From Centropus unirufus (Eukaryota > Chordata > Aves > Cuculiformes > Centropidae), in the NCBI GenBank assembly GCA_013397695.1, contig VYZI01000103.1, positions 1,734,439-1,798,438 of the forward strand: a stretch of 64,000 nucleotides of DNA, in the 5' to 3' direction. Within the stretch, counting starts at the first letter, position 1. Every line of letters begins with the position of its first letter. Of this stretch, positions 47,201 to 56,638 are shown in pieces. The position numbers and the translations under genes were made by a program. The notes under the pieces are model-generated. The model did no database searches, had not been told where the DNA came from, and saw only the letters and a program-made list of their open reading frames with translations.

Positions 47201-48468
47201 AACTTGAGCATAGCTGAATTCTATTTGTGATTTTTTTTTTATCCTTATCTTCCCCTTCTGGTCAGATTGGATCAACCAGGTATACCTGAGGGCCAACCAC
47301 ACCCGCCTAAAAGCTGCCCATACATATGTGACAGATGAGCTGAAGACGCTTGGTGTTCCTTTTCTCAACCGCAATGCAGGTTTCTTTGTCTGGATTGATT
47401 TCCGAAAGGTTCGTAATCTTAGGAAGGAGGGAGGCTTCTCCTGGGATGAGGGCAGGTGCATGGTGCAACTTCGTCTACAGGAAAGTTTAATATTGTGATA
47501 AGCATTTTGTTAAAGCCCCATCGGTTGTCTGAGCAGAGGGAAAGGCTGCCTGGTATTTCTGTCCATTCTTTTCCTTTCATCTCTCTGTGCATTTCCCTCA
47601 TTCCAGGAATCTTACTGCTCTCAAGCCACTTTTCCCCCCATTTCTTCCTTTATATCACAACTGCTGTACTTCAGAGGTAAAAGGCGTCTTTCTCCCCTGG
47701 CCTTTGCAGACCTCATGGGAATCGCAAATTCATGAGGATCTCAGTGAGTCAGCCTATATATTACTAATGTCTGGCCCTTCTGCTGACTCCCCTAGTACCT
47801 TAGGACAGGCACATTTGAGGAGGAGATGATGCTCTGGAGGCGTTTTCTGGATAACAAGGTCCTCCTGTCCTGTGGTAAAGCCTTTGAATGCAGTGAACCC
47901 GGGTGGTTCCGCATCATCTTTGCCGACAAAACCCACCGACTACAGTTAGGTGAGTAATATTTTCTTCTCTTTTTCCTTGCACCAGAATTTCTGCATCACT
48001 GTTTTCTCCTCTCCTTAATCCTAAAATTATCCTATTATTATTATACTCTTGCTTCTCCATTTTTGATCCCTTTCCATCCCTCCTCCAATTTTTTTTGGGT
48101 CTGGCGAATTTGTCAACATTTGTGGCTTAAACTAATCCACTGGTGTTTCTCCTCCTTATAACATTGTAGGTATGCAACGGATCCGCAAGGTTTTGGAAGA
48201 GCGGGAGAAGGAGATATTGGCTGAGGAAAAGGAGCAGCCTTGCCAGTCAGATCAGGATGGCAAGGCAGATAGCACAGATGAAGTAATTTTTGTGTCCCGC
48301 CACCAGGAGCCTACCTGTGCTGGTACCTCCAACCTTGGGGACCTCATTGGCCTCCTGCAACAGCAGATGCGTTCGACCGACTGGTTACAAAAAAATACAG
48401 CCGAGCAGTTTGCACAGGAAAAGCCAGAGATATACGATGTATTCAGCAAACTGGTGGGGAAGCAGTAG
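34572..48468 (+). CDS. ACCS: ACCS: Myb/SANT-like DNA-binding domain fused to an ACC-synthase-like PLP enzyme (15 coding exons)
   Basis: Joining the 15 exons listed separately gives one frame of 2667 bases (888 residues plus stop), with every exon phase compatible. Order: Myb/SANT-like domain, about residues 12-101; SUMO-type site I-K153-C-E; basic cluster, 239-250; charged coiled coil, 252-320; fold-type I PLP aminotransferase, about 395-800; tail to 888. Visible PLP residues are N578 in NPQNP, D606 and Y609 in VDEIY, the Schiff-base lysine K643 in ISKDF, R651, and the substrate-carboxylate arginine R777. E425 matches the glutamate of the plant ACC synthase 'E-N' motif. The enzyme half closely resembles human ACCS, which has been reported to lack ACC synthase activity, so the substrate is unknown. 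Human ACCS is about 500 residues and has no Myb domain. I chose the start at 34572 because it has a good Kozak context (gcgATGG) and directly precedes the domain; an in-frame ATG at 34473 would add 33 residues. Nuclear location is inferred. Confidence 0.88.
36329..36939 (+). CDS. ACCS: ACCS coding exon 2: NLS-like cluster, coiled coil and start of the enzyme domain
   Basis: Enters after 'ttcacag' and leaves at aat|GTGAGT in phase 0. In one uninterrupted frame it carries the basic RLRKKRKGQR cluster, a coiled coil rich in E, R and Q (MEERRFQRDLDVEERRM region), a serine run, a G-rich stretch, and then YLSARG and STEEGYSAYHADKYDEDKNP. The last pieces align with the N-terminal part of human ACCS. 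This exon therefore contains the fusion point. If the following intron is retained, the frame stops at 36979-36981. Confidence 0.88.
38092..38151 (+). CDS. ACCS: ACCS coding exon 3
   Basis: Twenty codons between a 'tttttctag' acceptor and a GTAAGT donor. It encodes GIINFGTSENKLCFDLMSKR, almost the same as human ACCS. It includes E425, equivalent to the glutamate that plant ACC synthases need for catalysis. Confidence 0.93.
40598..40610. repeat. Short (GT)n microsatellite in an ACCS intron
   Basis: Six or seven GT units (gtgtgtgtgtgtg) upstream of ACCS exon 4. Confidence 0.8.
40705..40775 (+). CDS. ACCS: ACCS coding exon 4
   Basis: Encodes LTQADMNLMEPPLLQYPDWK and on to HMF, ending at GTAAGT in phase 2. 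Y452 matches the active-site tyrosine region of the ACC synthase family. Confidence 0.92.
41309..41378 (+). CDS. ACCS: ACCS coding exon 5
   Basis: Encodes LREEVARFLTYYCKAPAPLK and AEN, after a 'tttctcag' acceptor. The donor that keeps the frame is GTGGGT directly after the AEN codons; a nearby GTAATC would break the frame with exon 6. Confidence 0.9.
42502..42568 (+). CDS. ACCS: ACCS coding exon 6
   Basis: Encodes VIVLNGCGSLFSALATVLCD and PG, the cofactor phosphate-cup region. The acceptor is 'ttcttctgtag' and the donor is GTAAGT in phase 1. Confidence 0.93.
42919..43016 (+). CDS. ACCS: ACCS coding exon 7
   Basis: Encodes EAVLIATPFYGGITQSVFLY and GNVKLVYAYLDSK. It follows 'ggttccag' and ends at GTAAGA in phase 0. 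The TPFYGG segment contains the tyrosine that stacks near the PLP ring in this family. Confidence 0.93.
43595..43672 (+). CDS. ACCS: ACCS coding exon 8
   Basis: Twenty-six codons encoding ITGTSTRPFQLTVEKLEKAL and LDARAE. The donor is GTGAGT, phase 0 at both ends, and the sequence is close to human ACCS. Confidence 0.93.
44630..44730 (+). CDS. ACCS: ACCS coding exon 9
   Basis: Encodes GITVRALILLNPQNPLGDIY and SLSELRDYLEFAK, including the PLP-contacting N578 in NPQNPLG. The donor is GTATGT in phase 2. Confidence 0.94.
45087..45150 (+). repeat. Interleaved short direct repeats in an ACCS intron
   Basis: The words 'tcatggatatgt' and 'atgttctcaattc' each occur twice within about 65 bases, apparently from local slippage or a small duplication between exons 9 and 10. 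Confidence 0.6.
45337..45426 (+). CDS. ACCS: ACCS coding exon 10
   Basis: Encodes HELHVIVDEIYMLSVFDESA and TFHSVLGMD. D606 pairs with the PLP pyridine nitrogen and Y609 with its hydroxyl, by family homology. The donor is GTAAAA. Confidence 0.94.
46398..46443 (+). CDS. ACCS: ACCS coding exon 11, ending on the catalytic lysine
   Basis: Encodes LPDPQRTHVMWGISK. The last codon is K643, the lysine expected to form the Schiff base with PLP. The donor is GTGAGT. Confidence 0.93.
46593..46734 (+). CDS. ACCS: ACCS coding exon 12
   Basis: Begins DFAVSGIRFGTLYTENQDVA, with R651 as the PLP-phosphate arginine, and continues through LCYFHGVCGPVQHKVAQLLR. The donor is GTGAGG in phase 1. Confidence 0.94.
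47266..47408 (+). CDS. ACCS: ACCS coding exon 13
   Basis: Encodes WINQVYLRANHTRLKAAHTY through GFFVWIDFRK. The acceptor has a long T tract. The donor AAG|GTTCGT is weak but keeps phase 0 with exon 14 and agrees with the human protein. Confidence 0.9.
47796..47949 (+). CDS. ACCS: ACCS coding exon 14
   Basis: Encodes YLRTGTFEEEMMLWRRFLDN through GKAFECSEPGWFRIIF. R777 in GWFR is the family's substrate alpha-carboxylate arginine. The donor is GTGAGT in phase 1. Confidence 0.94.
48170..48468 (+). CDS. ACCS: ACCS coding exon 15: end of enzyme and C-terminal tail
   Basis: Starts GMQRIRKVLEEREKEI, aligned with the end of human ACCS, then adds a tail of about 80 residues. The tail contains the acidic and hydrophobic DEVIFVS string, which resembles a SUMO-interacting motif, and a predicted helical stretch (NLGDLIGLLQQQMRSTDWLQ). 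It stops at TAG 48466-48468. As I recall it, the human protein ends sooner and without this tail. Confidence 0.92.
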
Positions 48469-48984
48469 AAATCAGTGTGCCTTCAGGGTGTCTTCTGAGC
48501 AGTGACTGACCCTGGGCCCCTAACAGCTCAGCAGTGACTTCCAGCAAATAATATATTTACTGTATAGCAAGAAAATCACTTTGTAAAACTTCTCCTCTCC
48601 CCCATTTGAGATCTCTGATTTGTATTATATAAGTACATTCCTTGCATTGGGGTGAGAGTAGGGAATGGTGGGGGTCTTGATCGCCTGCTGCCCGCTGTTC
48701 TGCAGCATCATTGTATTTTGTATTTAATTTCTAATGAATATGCTCTTAACTCTATTTTAAGGTTCTGTGGTGTCATTTTTTTGGTGCTGCTTATGTCATC
48801 CTTTCTGGGAAGACAGAGACTTAGGATTGTTAAAATGTGTAGTTTCCTGTTTCCTGAATGATGATCAGATTTAACTAACTGTTTCAGGGCCAGACAATGA
48901 CTGCTTTCTCAAAGAGGTGTTCTTGGGAGATAATGTCCGCCCAACTTCGCCTCAACCAAGAGTAAATAAGCATGTGTTTGGGGC

Positions 48985-49080
48985 TCATCTGTATGGGTAA
49001 GGACCTTAAGGACTGTGGTCATCTAGTCTGAGTTCTGTAGAGCTTTTCTTTTTGTGTTTGTTACCAGTCTAAACGCAGAA
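48985..49080 (-). repeat. Possible degraded antisense CR1 fragment
   Basis: The string 'aaggactgtggtcatctagt' followed by 'ctgagttctgtag' recalls the antisense start of old CR1 elements (compare the fragment at 1793). It is short and diverged. Confidence 0.3.
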
Positions 49081-49155
49081 CAGACAATGTGCAACACCCT
49101 CAGTTGGTGAAATGCCCATTTTTGTTTCTATCCTTCTTTTTTTTGTATTCATATA

Positions 49156-49161
49156 AATAAA
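49156..49161 (+). terminator. ACCS: Possible ACCS polyadenylation signal (AATAAA)
   Basis: This is the first canonical AATAAA I see downstream of the ACCS stop codon, about 690 bases after it. A weak CR1-like patch lies between them, and an earlier non-canonical signal could be used instead. Confidence 0.3.
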
Positions 49162-49169
49162 CACCATCC

Positions 49170-52100
49170 ACTGGCCTTCCAGGAAGTTTCCACATGCCAG
49201 CTAAGAGTGGGGAGCTGATTGGAAGTAGATGTATCCCTTCTGGTTAGCAGACAGTTATATTGGAAGGACAATGCAAAGAATGATGCTTCTGCCCTGCACT
49301 AGGCCTAGCTGCTATAAAGTCCACTGGTTTCCAAAATGTCACCTTCCACCATTATTGAGGTAATTAAGGCACCTTTTAACTATGTTTGTCAATTTGCAGG
49401 GTAATTTTTTGGCTGCACAATATCCTTCCATCTCCTCTCCTTCCTCACTTCTCCATTTTTAAGGACACTGTTTCCTGTATGATGGTATCTCAGTTAGAAA
49501 GCTGCTTTCACAGAAAGAAAGCTCTTTAATTTCTGGCACTATAACATTTTAGGTGTCTTAAGTGGAATTTGAGTGGTTTTTTTCTGCATATATATTCCTA
49601 TAGAGTTGAAGAAATTGCCCATGAAAATGGAAGTGCACCTTTCTCCTCTTATAATTTATTCTAATAGTAACCAAGTTTCATCATGGTGGTATTATGGACC
49701 CTGTTTATATAATGAGTTAGAGAAGTAAAAGATAAAATTTAGGCTAGAGTCTGTGCTGTCAAAGCAGTTGGAATTTACTGATTACAAGTGAAGAACCATC
49801 TTCTACTCTTCTGATCAATCCTCCAATATGAAAGAAAAGGCAGGAAAAAAATTCTTGGTCCCATGAAATATGCATCTTGCTTAGGTTTATTTTGTGTAGA
49901 TCACTTAGCAGAAGGGTAGTATTGAGAGTTAGCAAGAAATTCACACTATTCTTTCATTCATCCTTCAAGTAAAACAACTTTCTTTTTACAGTTACTTTGT
50001 GAGGTGGGTTGTTGGTGAAGGATACCATTGTGGCTGTGTTCATTATGTTCTTGGGCATCGTAGATTTGGGCAGATGGGCTTGTCACAATGACATAGTGAC
50101 AAAAGCAGATGTCTACATTGTAAACCAAATTACCAAGGTGTAGGTAGCAAATAAGTAATGCAACCTCACTAAGGTGAGGTGGAGAATTTCTTGGACAGGG
50201 AGAAGGAGAGTCTGAGCAGTGGCTAAGGAGAAGATGGTACTGCAGGTAGAGGCCGTTAGAAGTAACAATCCCTCACTCAGATGCCAGTGATGAGGCAAAG
50301 TTGGTGAGGTGTTGGGCAAGATGACTACAGGGGCAAGTTATAAGCACCATATTTGCTTATTAGTCTGGCATTTGTCCACGTCCCCCAAAAATGTCTGTAT
50401 CTGAAATACTGGACTCGCAAAAGGGTTGCTTTTGCACTTGTAATGGCATGCACAGCTATTTTTGGAAGACTGGCTTACCTAACAGGGGATTGCTTTGGTT
50501 CTGAAGCAATTCAGACCTCATCCTGAAGAACAGGGCAAGGTAACCTGAAAGGCCATATGTACAAGAAGACGCATATTCCATTTAAGAAATTCACAGTGGA
50601 AAGGTACACTCATTTTTCATTCCAATTAATGCTTTATTTATTACCAACTTGCATAAGACACTGGCAACTGACTGATGGCAAGATACTAGATCATCTGCTG
50701 CCAACAACTATATTAATCAGTCCCAGATGGTTATAAATACTCTTCCTTTTGTCCCCAGTTTGCTGGGATCAGTTATTTTTAGCAAATAGCCAGTTGACCT
50801 TACCAAAATGAAGAAGCAAAAATAGTCTGGAAAAACACTGCAAGGAATGGCTATTTTTAGCTCTCCGTCTATCCCCTGCTGCTCTCCAGCAAGGTCTCAT
50901 GGCACTGCTCATGCACAACCATTTAGTTGTTCTAGGCAAATGCTTGTCGTGACCTGTTCTTTCCCTGAATACCTCACTGCAGAACACATTCAAGTGATTA
51001 AAGATTAATGCATCTGCAAACCATGACAGCTGAAAGCTTTAGAGAAGGGGAAAAGTACACTGACAGAGTGCTGCTATCTGTGTGTTTCTGCCATATTATT
51101 GTCTTTCTGAAGGGAACACTTGCCTGAATTACGATAGTCAGTTGTGCTATGCCATAGGCTGAAAATAAGGTGCAAATAGATGTCCCTAAAACACTGGTTT
51201 TCATATTTAAGATGGACTTTCATATTTGCCTTTTAAAAGTATTGCCTTTTATTATCAAGGAGTTTTCGGAATGGGCTGCTTCCAGTCAGCTGCTTAAGGC
51301 ATACCATGATCTGACAAGCAACTGCTTTACGTGCATGGAGACAGCGTAGCAGGCTCCCCAAGTGTTTCTTTCTGCTCTGTATACCGATCATCCCAGCAGA
51401 AAATATATGATGCTGCATGTGATAGCAGGCAAATGTATGGTGTCACGGTAAAGCCCTTAAAAAACAGTTCCCATATCCACCCCCCTGCCCTGAGTCACAA
51501 AAGGGAGGACAAAGCAAAGAGAGGTAAAATATCTGATTTCTCTTGTGCATTTATAAAAATGGTAGCCTGTTATCCAGATGCTGATGAATATTTTTACAAG
51601 CTATAAATGGCAACCTGGAGTCTAAAAATAGACACTGTGCTGCAGACTTGTCTGGCTTAGCTACATCACCAGAATATAAACAGGCTCCCTGATGCAGTTT
51701 CAGGGAAATCTCTATCGAAACAGACTACATCCTCCATTTTTTTCCTGCTATTTTGAAATAAAGTCGCTGATGCTGCCTGCATTTCTGTAATTCTAGTTTC
51801 AACACAATTTCGCTGCTTTCAAAATTTTCCTGTGGGGTTAAAACAATCATCAAAATTCTATGAACATTTCAGTTACAACTGATTTAATGCACTTTCTTTT
51901 CCCTGGTAGAGCAAGGAGGCAGAGGAAGTGCCTGTGGGCAACTTCTGGGCTGGCGAAGACAGCACTCATCAGCCCCTGTCATCCCCCCACAGCTGCACGT
52001 GGATCAGCCAGTGTCCTTGTCATGCGACACGGCTGTGGATGCCCTTCCCGGGCTCAGTAACATCCAAGCTCAGGCTGATGAGTTTAATGAGATCCACAAA

Positions 52101-53870
52101 TTCATTCCAGCGGCCCCAGCACGTGATTGGTGCCCCTTCTGATTCACAAAATCAGACACAGTCCATTCACCCTCCAGAAGGAGAGCTCTGATTATATAAA
52201 ATCTGATTTATAAACTGGGCATCTCACTAGTTCAAGTGGGTTAAAATCAGAAATATTACATGATCTATCAAACCCTGGTAACTTGCACTAGGGAGGAGGA
52301 AAAAGCCAGTGCCAGCTCAGAAAGGACATTTTAAGATCTGAGTTCTTTCTGTTGTTGGCTTTGACTATCACAGACAGGATGAAGAAGATGGTAGTGAGCC
52401 TGAGGAGAATGTTATGTCACCTGCTGTGCAACGTGTGTGAGAAGAGGTTGAGAGGAAGAAGAGAAAGCACTGCAAAGACAGTGTTTCTTCTTTCTTTGCG
52501 GGAGCACCAAGCTGTCCCTGTTCATGCATGGGGACAGCTTTGTAGAAGCAGTTTTTCCGAAGGGCAGGTGAAGTAAAAGAGAATTAACTCATTGCTGACA
52601 GTCAAGACTATGTTCTGTGTGAAGGAGGTTCATTTTAGAGGTTTAGAGCAGGGACAGTTACAACCCCCTCATCCTTTCACATACATATCATATACCATAT
52701 GCTATCATCTCACCATTTTACATAAGATATGAATAGATAAAAATGGTTACAAGAAAAACTGATGAGGGGAATAGTACATTTCAGGAGAGCAAAAGCTTGT
52801 ACTGTGAGATACTTTGGTGAATCTTTCAAATAACCAGCGCTTACAGGAGAGGACCAGGGCTGGCTTGCCTTGCCCTCCTGCACACCTTGTATCCTAGGCA
52901 GCAGAAAGCAAGTAGCAGACTGGAGATGCTTCTGGCCTGGAAGTGAAACAGCTGAAGGGGCTGTGGCAGGAGAAGTTAGCATGGCAAGACATTGCTGAGC
53001 TCTAGTGGCTCTGTGGCTGTTGAAATGTTCCCTGCAGACCTGTGGCTTGATGAAACAGAGGACTTGCTCCTCAAACAGCCCATATCTGTACTCAGATTGG
53101 CAGGAGAGGAGAGCCAGTAAACAGGAGAGTGCTGTTCACAGGTGGGAGATGTAAAGTCAACCTTGTTTCCACCTCAGTGGCACTTAACATAGCCAGGATC
53201 TAATGGTATCAGCCCAGAGGGCAGAGAAAGGCAAACAGCGCTGCTGTTGCTGAAACGTCTCTGCTGTGCGGCAGCAGTTTCCGTGGTTCAGCTGCAGCGT
53301 CTTACATACCTACTGTTTTTTTGCAAAGGGTCAGTTTGCCTACAGACCAAGTCACGCCCCATTTTTGGGGATAAACTCCTGGAAACATGCATCAGGGAAG
53401 GGGAAAAAGGCAGTACCAGCTCAGCATCTTACTGCTTTGAAAGTGATGCAGGCCTCAAAGGTCCTCTTGTCAATGAGGAAGCCCAAAACGGTTTTAGAAA
53501 GGTGCAGAAAACTGGAAGAAGAGAGCCAGGAATGTAAAGGGATGGAAAACCAGGGCAGTGGCAACTGATGGGTCCCGATAAACATTAATGCTGCCCCAAG
53601 GCACAGGAAACGTCTGTTCCATGGGGAGAGGCGTCCCTGAACCCTGCAGCCTAGACCTGGGCACAGGGGAGTGGGCAGGCTGCCGTGCAGTTTGCTGGAA
53701 TTAAAGTCACCAGCGGTCAGGGACACTCCTCAAAACGTGAAGCAGGCTTCGAGGGGAGCACAGCATGGTGGGGGCGGCCCGGGAGCAGCAGCTGAGGTAG
53801 GAGGAGAGGAAAGGGTTTGGCCTCCGCCTGGAAATGCCTGCAGCTGGAAGACACCGGGTTTCTTCTGATA
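49170..53870. other. ACCS-EXT2 intergenic DNA, no gene recognised
   Basis: Short frames only, on both strands, none with family resemblance. Composition is AT-rich until about 53200, then GC rises toward the EXT2 promoter. No RNA gene or clear repeat was identified. Confidence 0.55.
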
Positions 53871-53878
53871 TAAGAAAT

Positions 53879-54270
53879 AGTTACTATTATAGAAAGTGGA
53901 ATATTTTTGATTTAAGCTAAAGTAGAGTTAAGTTTCATGTAAGCAATTGTGTTCTTTGAAAATTAGAGTGTTTTCTTAAAAACGTTGTTTCACAGATACT
54001 GTTCATTCTTTAAAGATGATCATGTCTTGTGTGCAGTATGGTCTGTCCTTCATACCAACCCTAAAATTAGATCTTGGAAAGTAATAGAACGTGCATAAGA
54101 TCGCTGGGAAAATTTATCCATGTGCACAGAAGTGGGAAGTACATTGTGCCCGCAGCTCTTGCCTGGCTGCACACGACGGATGGAGATCATTCCCCCGCGT
54201 TGCCCAGGCCTGATAAAGGGGGGTTGCTTCCTAAATGTCCAAAACGAGTTTGTGGGCCGGCACGCTGGAT
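53879..54270 (+). repeat. Duplicated promoter-proximal element, copy B (upstream of EXT2)
   Basis: Homologous to 33597-34060 in the same orientation, about 20.3 kb away. The best block pairs 'gtaagcaattgtgttctttg' with the equivalent in copy A (two differences in 20 bases). A second strong block runs from 'aaaattagatcttggaaagt' through the 'cagctcttg' word. It ends near 'ccaaaacgagtt', just before GC-rich DNA and an assembly gap, as copy A does. It probably lies upstream of the EXT2 first exon. Confidence 0.8.
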
Positions 54271-54329
54271 GCCACTTTCCCTGGAAAAGCACTGACGGCA
54301 GGCGCCGAGCCCCGCGCCCCGCGCCCTCC

Positions 54330-54466
54330 NNNNNNNNNNNNNNNNNNNNNNNNNNNNNNNNNNNNNNNNNNNNNNNNNNNNNNNNNNNNNNNNNNNNNNN
54401 NNNNNNNNNNNNNNNNNNNNNNNNNNNNNNNNNNNNNNNNNNNNNNNNNNNNNNNNNNNNNNNNNN
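54330..54466. other. Assembly gap of 137 N
   Basis: The gap lies in the GC-rich EXT2 promoter region and probably hides the transcription start and part of non-coding exon 1. Confidence 0.98.
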
Positions 54467-54960
54467 ACGGCGGGCGGAGGTGAGGCGGGCCGGGCCCTCC
54501 CCGCTGCCCGCGGAGGAGGAGGGGCTCCGGCCCGGGGTGCTTTTGCCTCCTCTTTGGCAGCCGAGTGTTATTCCCGTTCGGCTGCAGGTGCTGCCTGAGC
54601 TTACCCCGCCGCTCGCCCGAGTGGGTTCGTGGGGATGGGGCGTTAGTTTTCCGTGGTTGCCCCGGGCTTGGATCCGGGCGGCCCTGCCGAGTGCCTCGGC
54701 GCGTGCTGCTGCTGTGCGATCCCGGTCACGGCGCGAGTGGTGCTGGCGCTGGGGCAGGAAGGAGGAATCGCGGGCTTGACAGAGACGGGTGGAAAGTTTT
54801 TAGGCATGGGATGCGACGTCCTGGCGTCTGTCTGGGTCCCAGCGTCGCGCGCGCGTTGCCTGGCGCAGCAGGGGTTAAAAAGCTGACTCCAGCACCGGAA
54901 TGTGAACGTGAACTAGGGAAGGCGGCTCTGGGAAGCGGGGCGTTTATCAGCGTCTGAGAT
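54467..54960 (+). promoter_or_regulatory. EXT2: EXT2 CpG island with probable non-coding exon 1 donor
   Basis: Very CpG-rich sequence after the gap. A strong donor-like GAG|GTGAGG occurs with its GT at 54480-54481, a plausible end of a 5' untranslated first exon that is spliced to 56081. Human EXT2 also has a non-coding first exon. The assignment is inferred. The long frames here run through the gap or reflect GC composition. Confidence 0.45.
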
Positions 54961-56080
54961 GATTTTTATTCTGCTGGTCACTTTGTGTGTGAGCCATCTC
55001 ATCCTTAGTCTTTTGTTAAGAACAGCCAAACAACCAACGCTGCTTATTATAAAGGCCATTTAAAACTTCATTGATACTCCTTTTATTCATATTTACTGCC
55101 CTCTGTATAGGTGACTGTCAGACTTTCTTGCTCACAAAGCAAGAAAGCATCCCATGCATCCAAAAGGAGAACACACGATTATACCATCCACAGTCTTTTT
55201 CAGGAAAAGCGTGCTCCCTTTAAAAAGCTTGCACTGTGGAGAGGTTAGATTGAATTTATTGTGGAAACTTTAGTTGAAAACCTAAGCAGGCTTTTGCGCA
55301 CCACACATAGCTGATTCTTCAGTCTGTAGTTGATATAAATTGCCGCTTGCTGGAATCACAATTCTGTGGGTAAAATCTTTTAACATCAACGACTACAGTA
55401 GTTCTGTGACTGATGCTTTATGGTACATCAGGTTTTTCATATTCATATTACAGTGAACGATTATTTAAAAGCTTTTTTTTTAATGTGGCTGCAGTGGCAG
55501 CTCATACAACACATTTTTTTTTCCCAGCAGAAGGCATGTTGACAAAGATGACAAATTTGTTTTTTTCTGGCTAGAAGTAGTTTAGTATCATTCTAGCCTG
55601 ATATAGTGGGGCTCCTGTAAATTTAAGTTTGGAAATACCTTTGCATTAGAAGCAGTATGATGCTCCCGAGTTCTATGTGATGTCCCATTAAGAGTCCTTT
55701 GCAGGGTATCCAGGTTGTAGATAAACATTTTATCATCGGTACTTACTATGAATAAACTTAGAAATGGACGGAGTGGCACCTGTGAGGATTCACTACTTGT
55801 GTAGTGCCTGAGATTTCTCCACTCACTGCCCAAGCCATGTCCACCCTGATTTGTAGTTGTTAACTAGCCAAAATAATTCCATTACAACCAGGCCCAGCAG
55901 ATCAGTCTCATGTTGTTCTTACCAAGTGACAGTCCCAGTTGTAATCTTCTGGTGGGACGTGTGGGCCTGGAGAAATTTTACTGTCATCTGCTGAGGCAAA
56001 GAACCTGTCTGAAAAGGGTGGCCTGGATGTCTCTCGTTGTTGTCCTAACTTTGTATCTCTTTTCTCTTTCTATTTTGTAG
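54961..56080 (+). other. EXT2: EXT2 first intron (inferred)
   Basis: AT-richer DNA that ends in a strong acceptor, 'ctctttctattttgtag', before 56081. One minus-strand frame, 55588-55833, contains a string loosely like a WD repeat but has no further support. Confidence 0.5.
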
Positions 56081-56638
56081 AGGCGAGATAATTGATTCCA
56101 TTATGTGTGCGTCAGCCAAATATAACACCCGGGGTCCAGCCCTCATCCCAAGGATGAAAACCAAGCATCGCATCTACTACATCACTCTCTTTTCCATAGT
56201 TCTGCTTGGCCTAATTGCCACAGGAATGTTCCAGTTCTGGCCTCACTCCATTGAGTCATCCAGTGACTGGACCATTGAAAAACGCAGTGTCCATGATGTG
56301 CCTGTGGTCAAGCTTCCTGCTGATAGCCCCCTTCCTGAGCGGGGAGATCTCAGCTGCAGGATGCACACCTGCTTTGATGTCTATCGATGTGGCTTCAATC
56401 CCAAAAACAAAATCAAGGTATACATCTACTCACTGAAAAAGTACGTGGATGAATATGGAACATCGGTAAGCAACACCATTTCCAGGGAATACAATGAACT
56501 GCTAACAGCCATCTCTGACAGTGAATTCTACACTGATGATGTCAACCGGGCCTGCCTTTTTGTACCATCCGTAGATGTGCTCAATCAGAACTCGCTTCGT
56601 ATCAAGGAGACAGCTCAGGCGTTGGCACAGTTGTCCAG
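56081..56638 (+). CDS. EXT2: EXT2 exon 2 (first coding exon), coding from 56103
   Basis: Begins after 'ttttgtag' with 22 untranslated bases, then the ATG at 56103. It encodes residues 1-178 plus two bases and ends at cag|GTACTT. It carries the cytoplasmic tail, membrane anchor, stem and start of the exostosin domain. Confidence 0.95.

Noticed and set aside
54120..54779. 219-codon + strand frame at the EXT2 promoter
   Set aside because: It runs straight through 137 N and GC-rich promoter DNA, so its openness is artificial.
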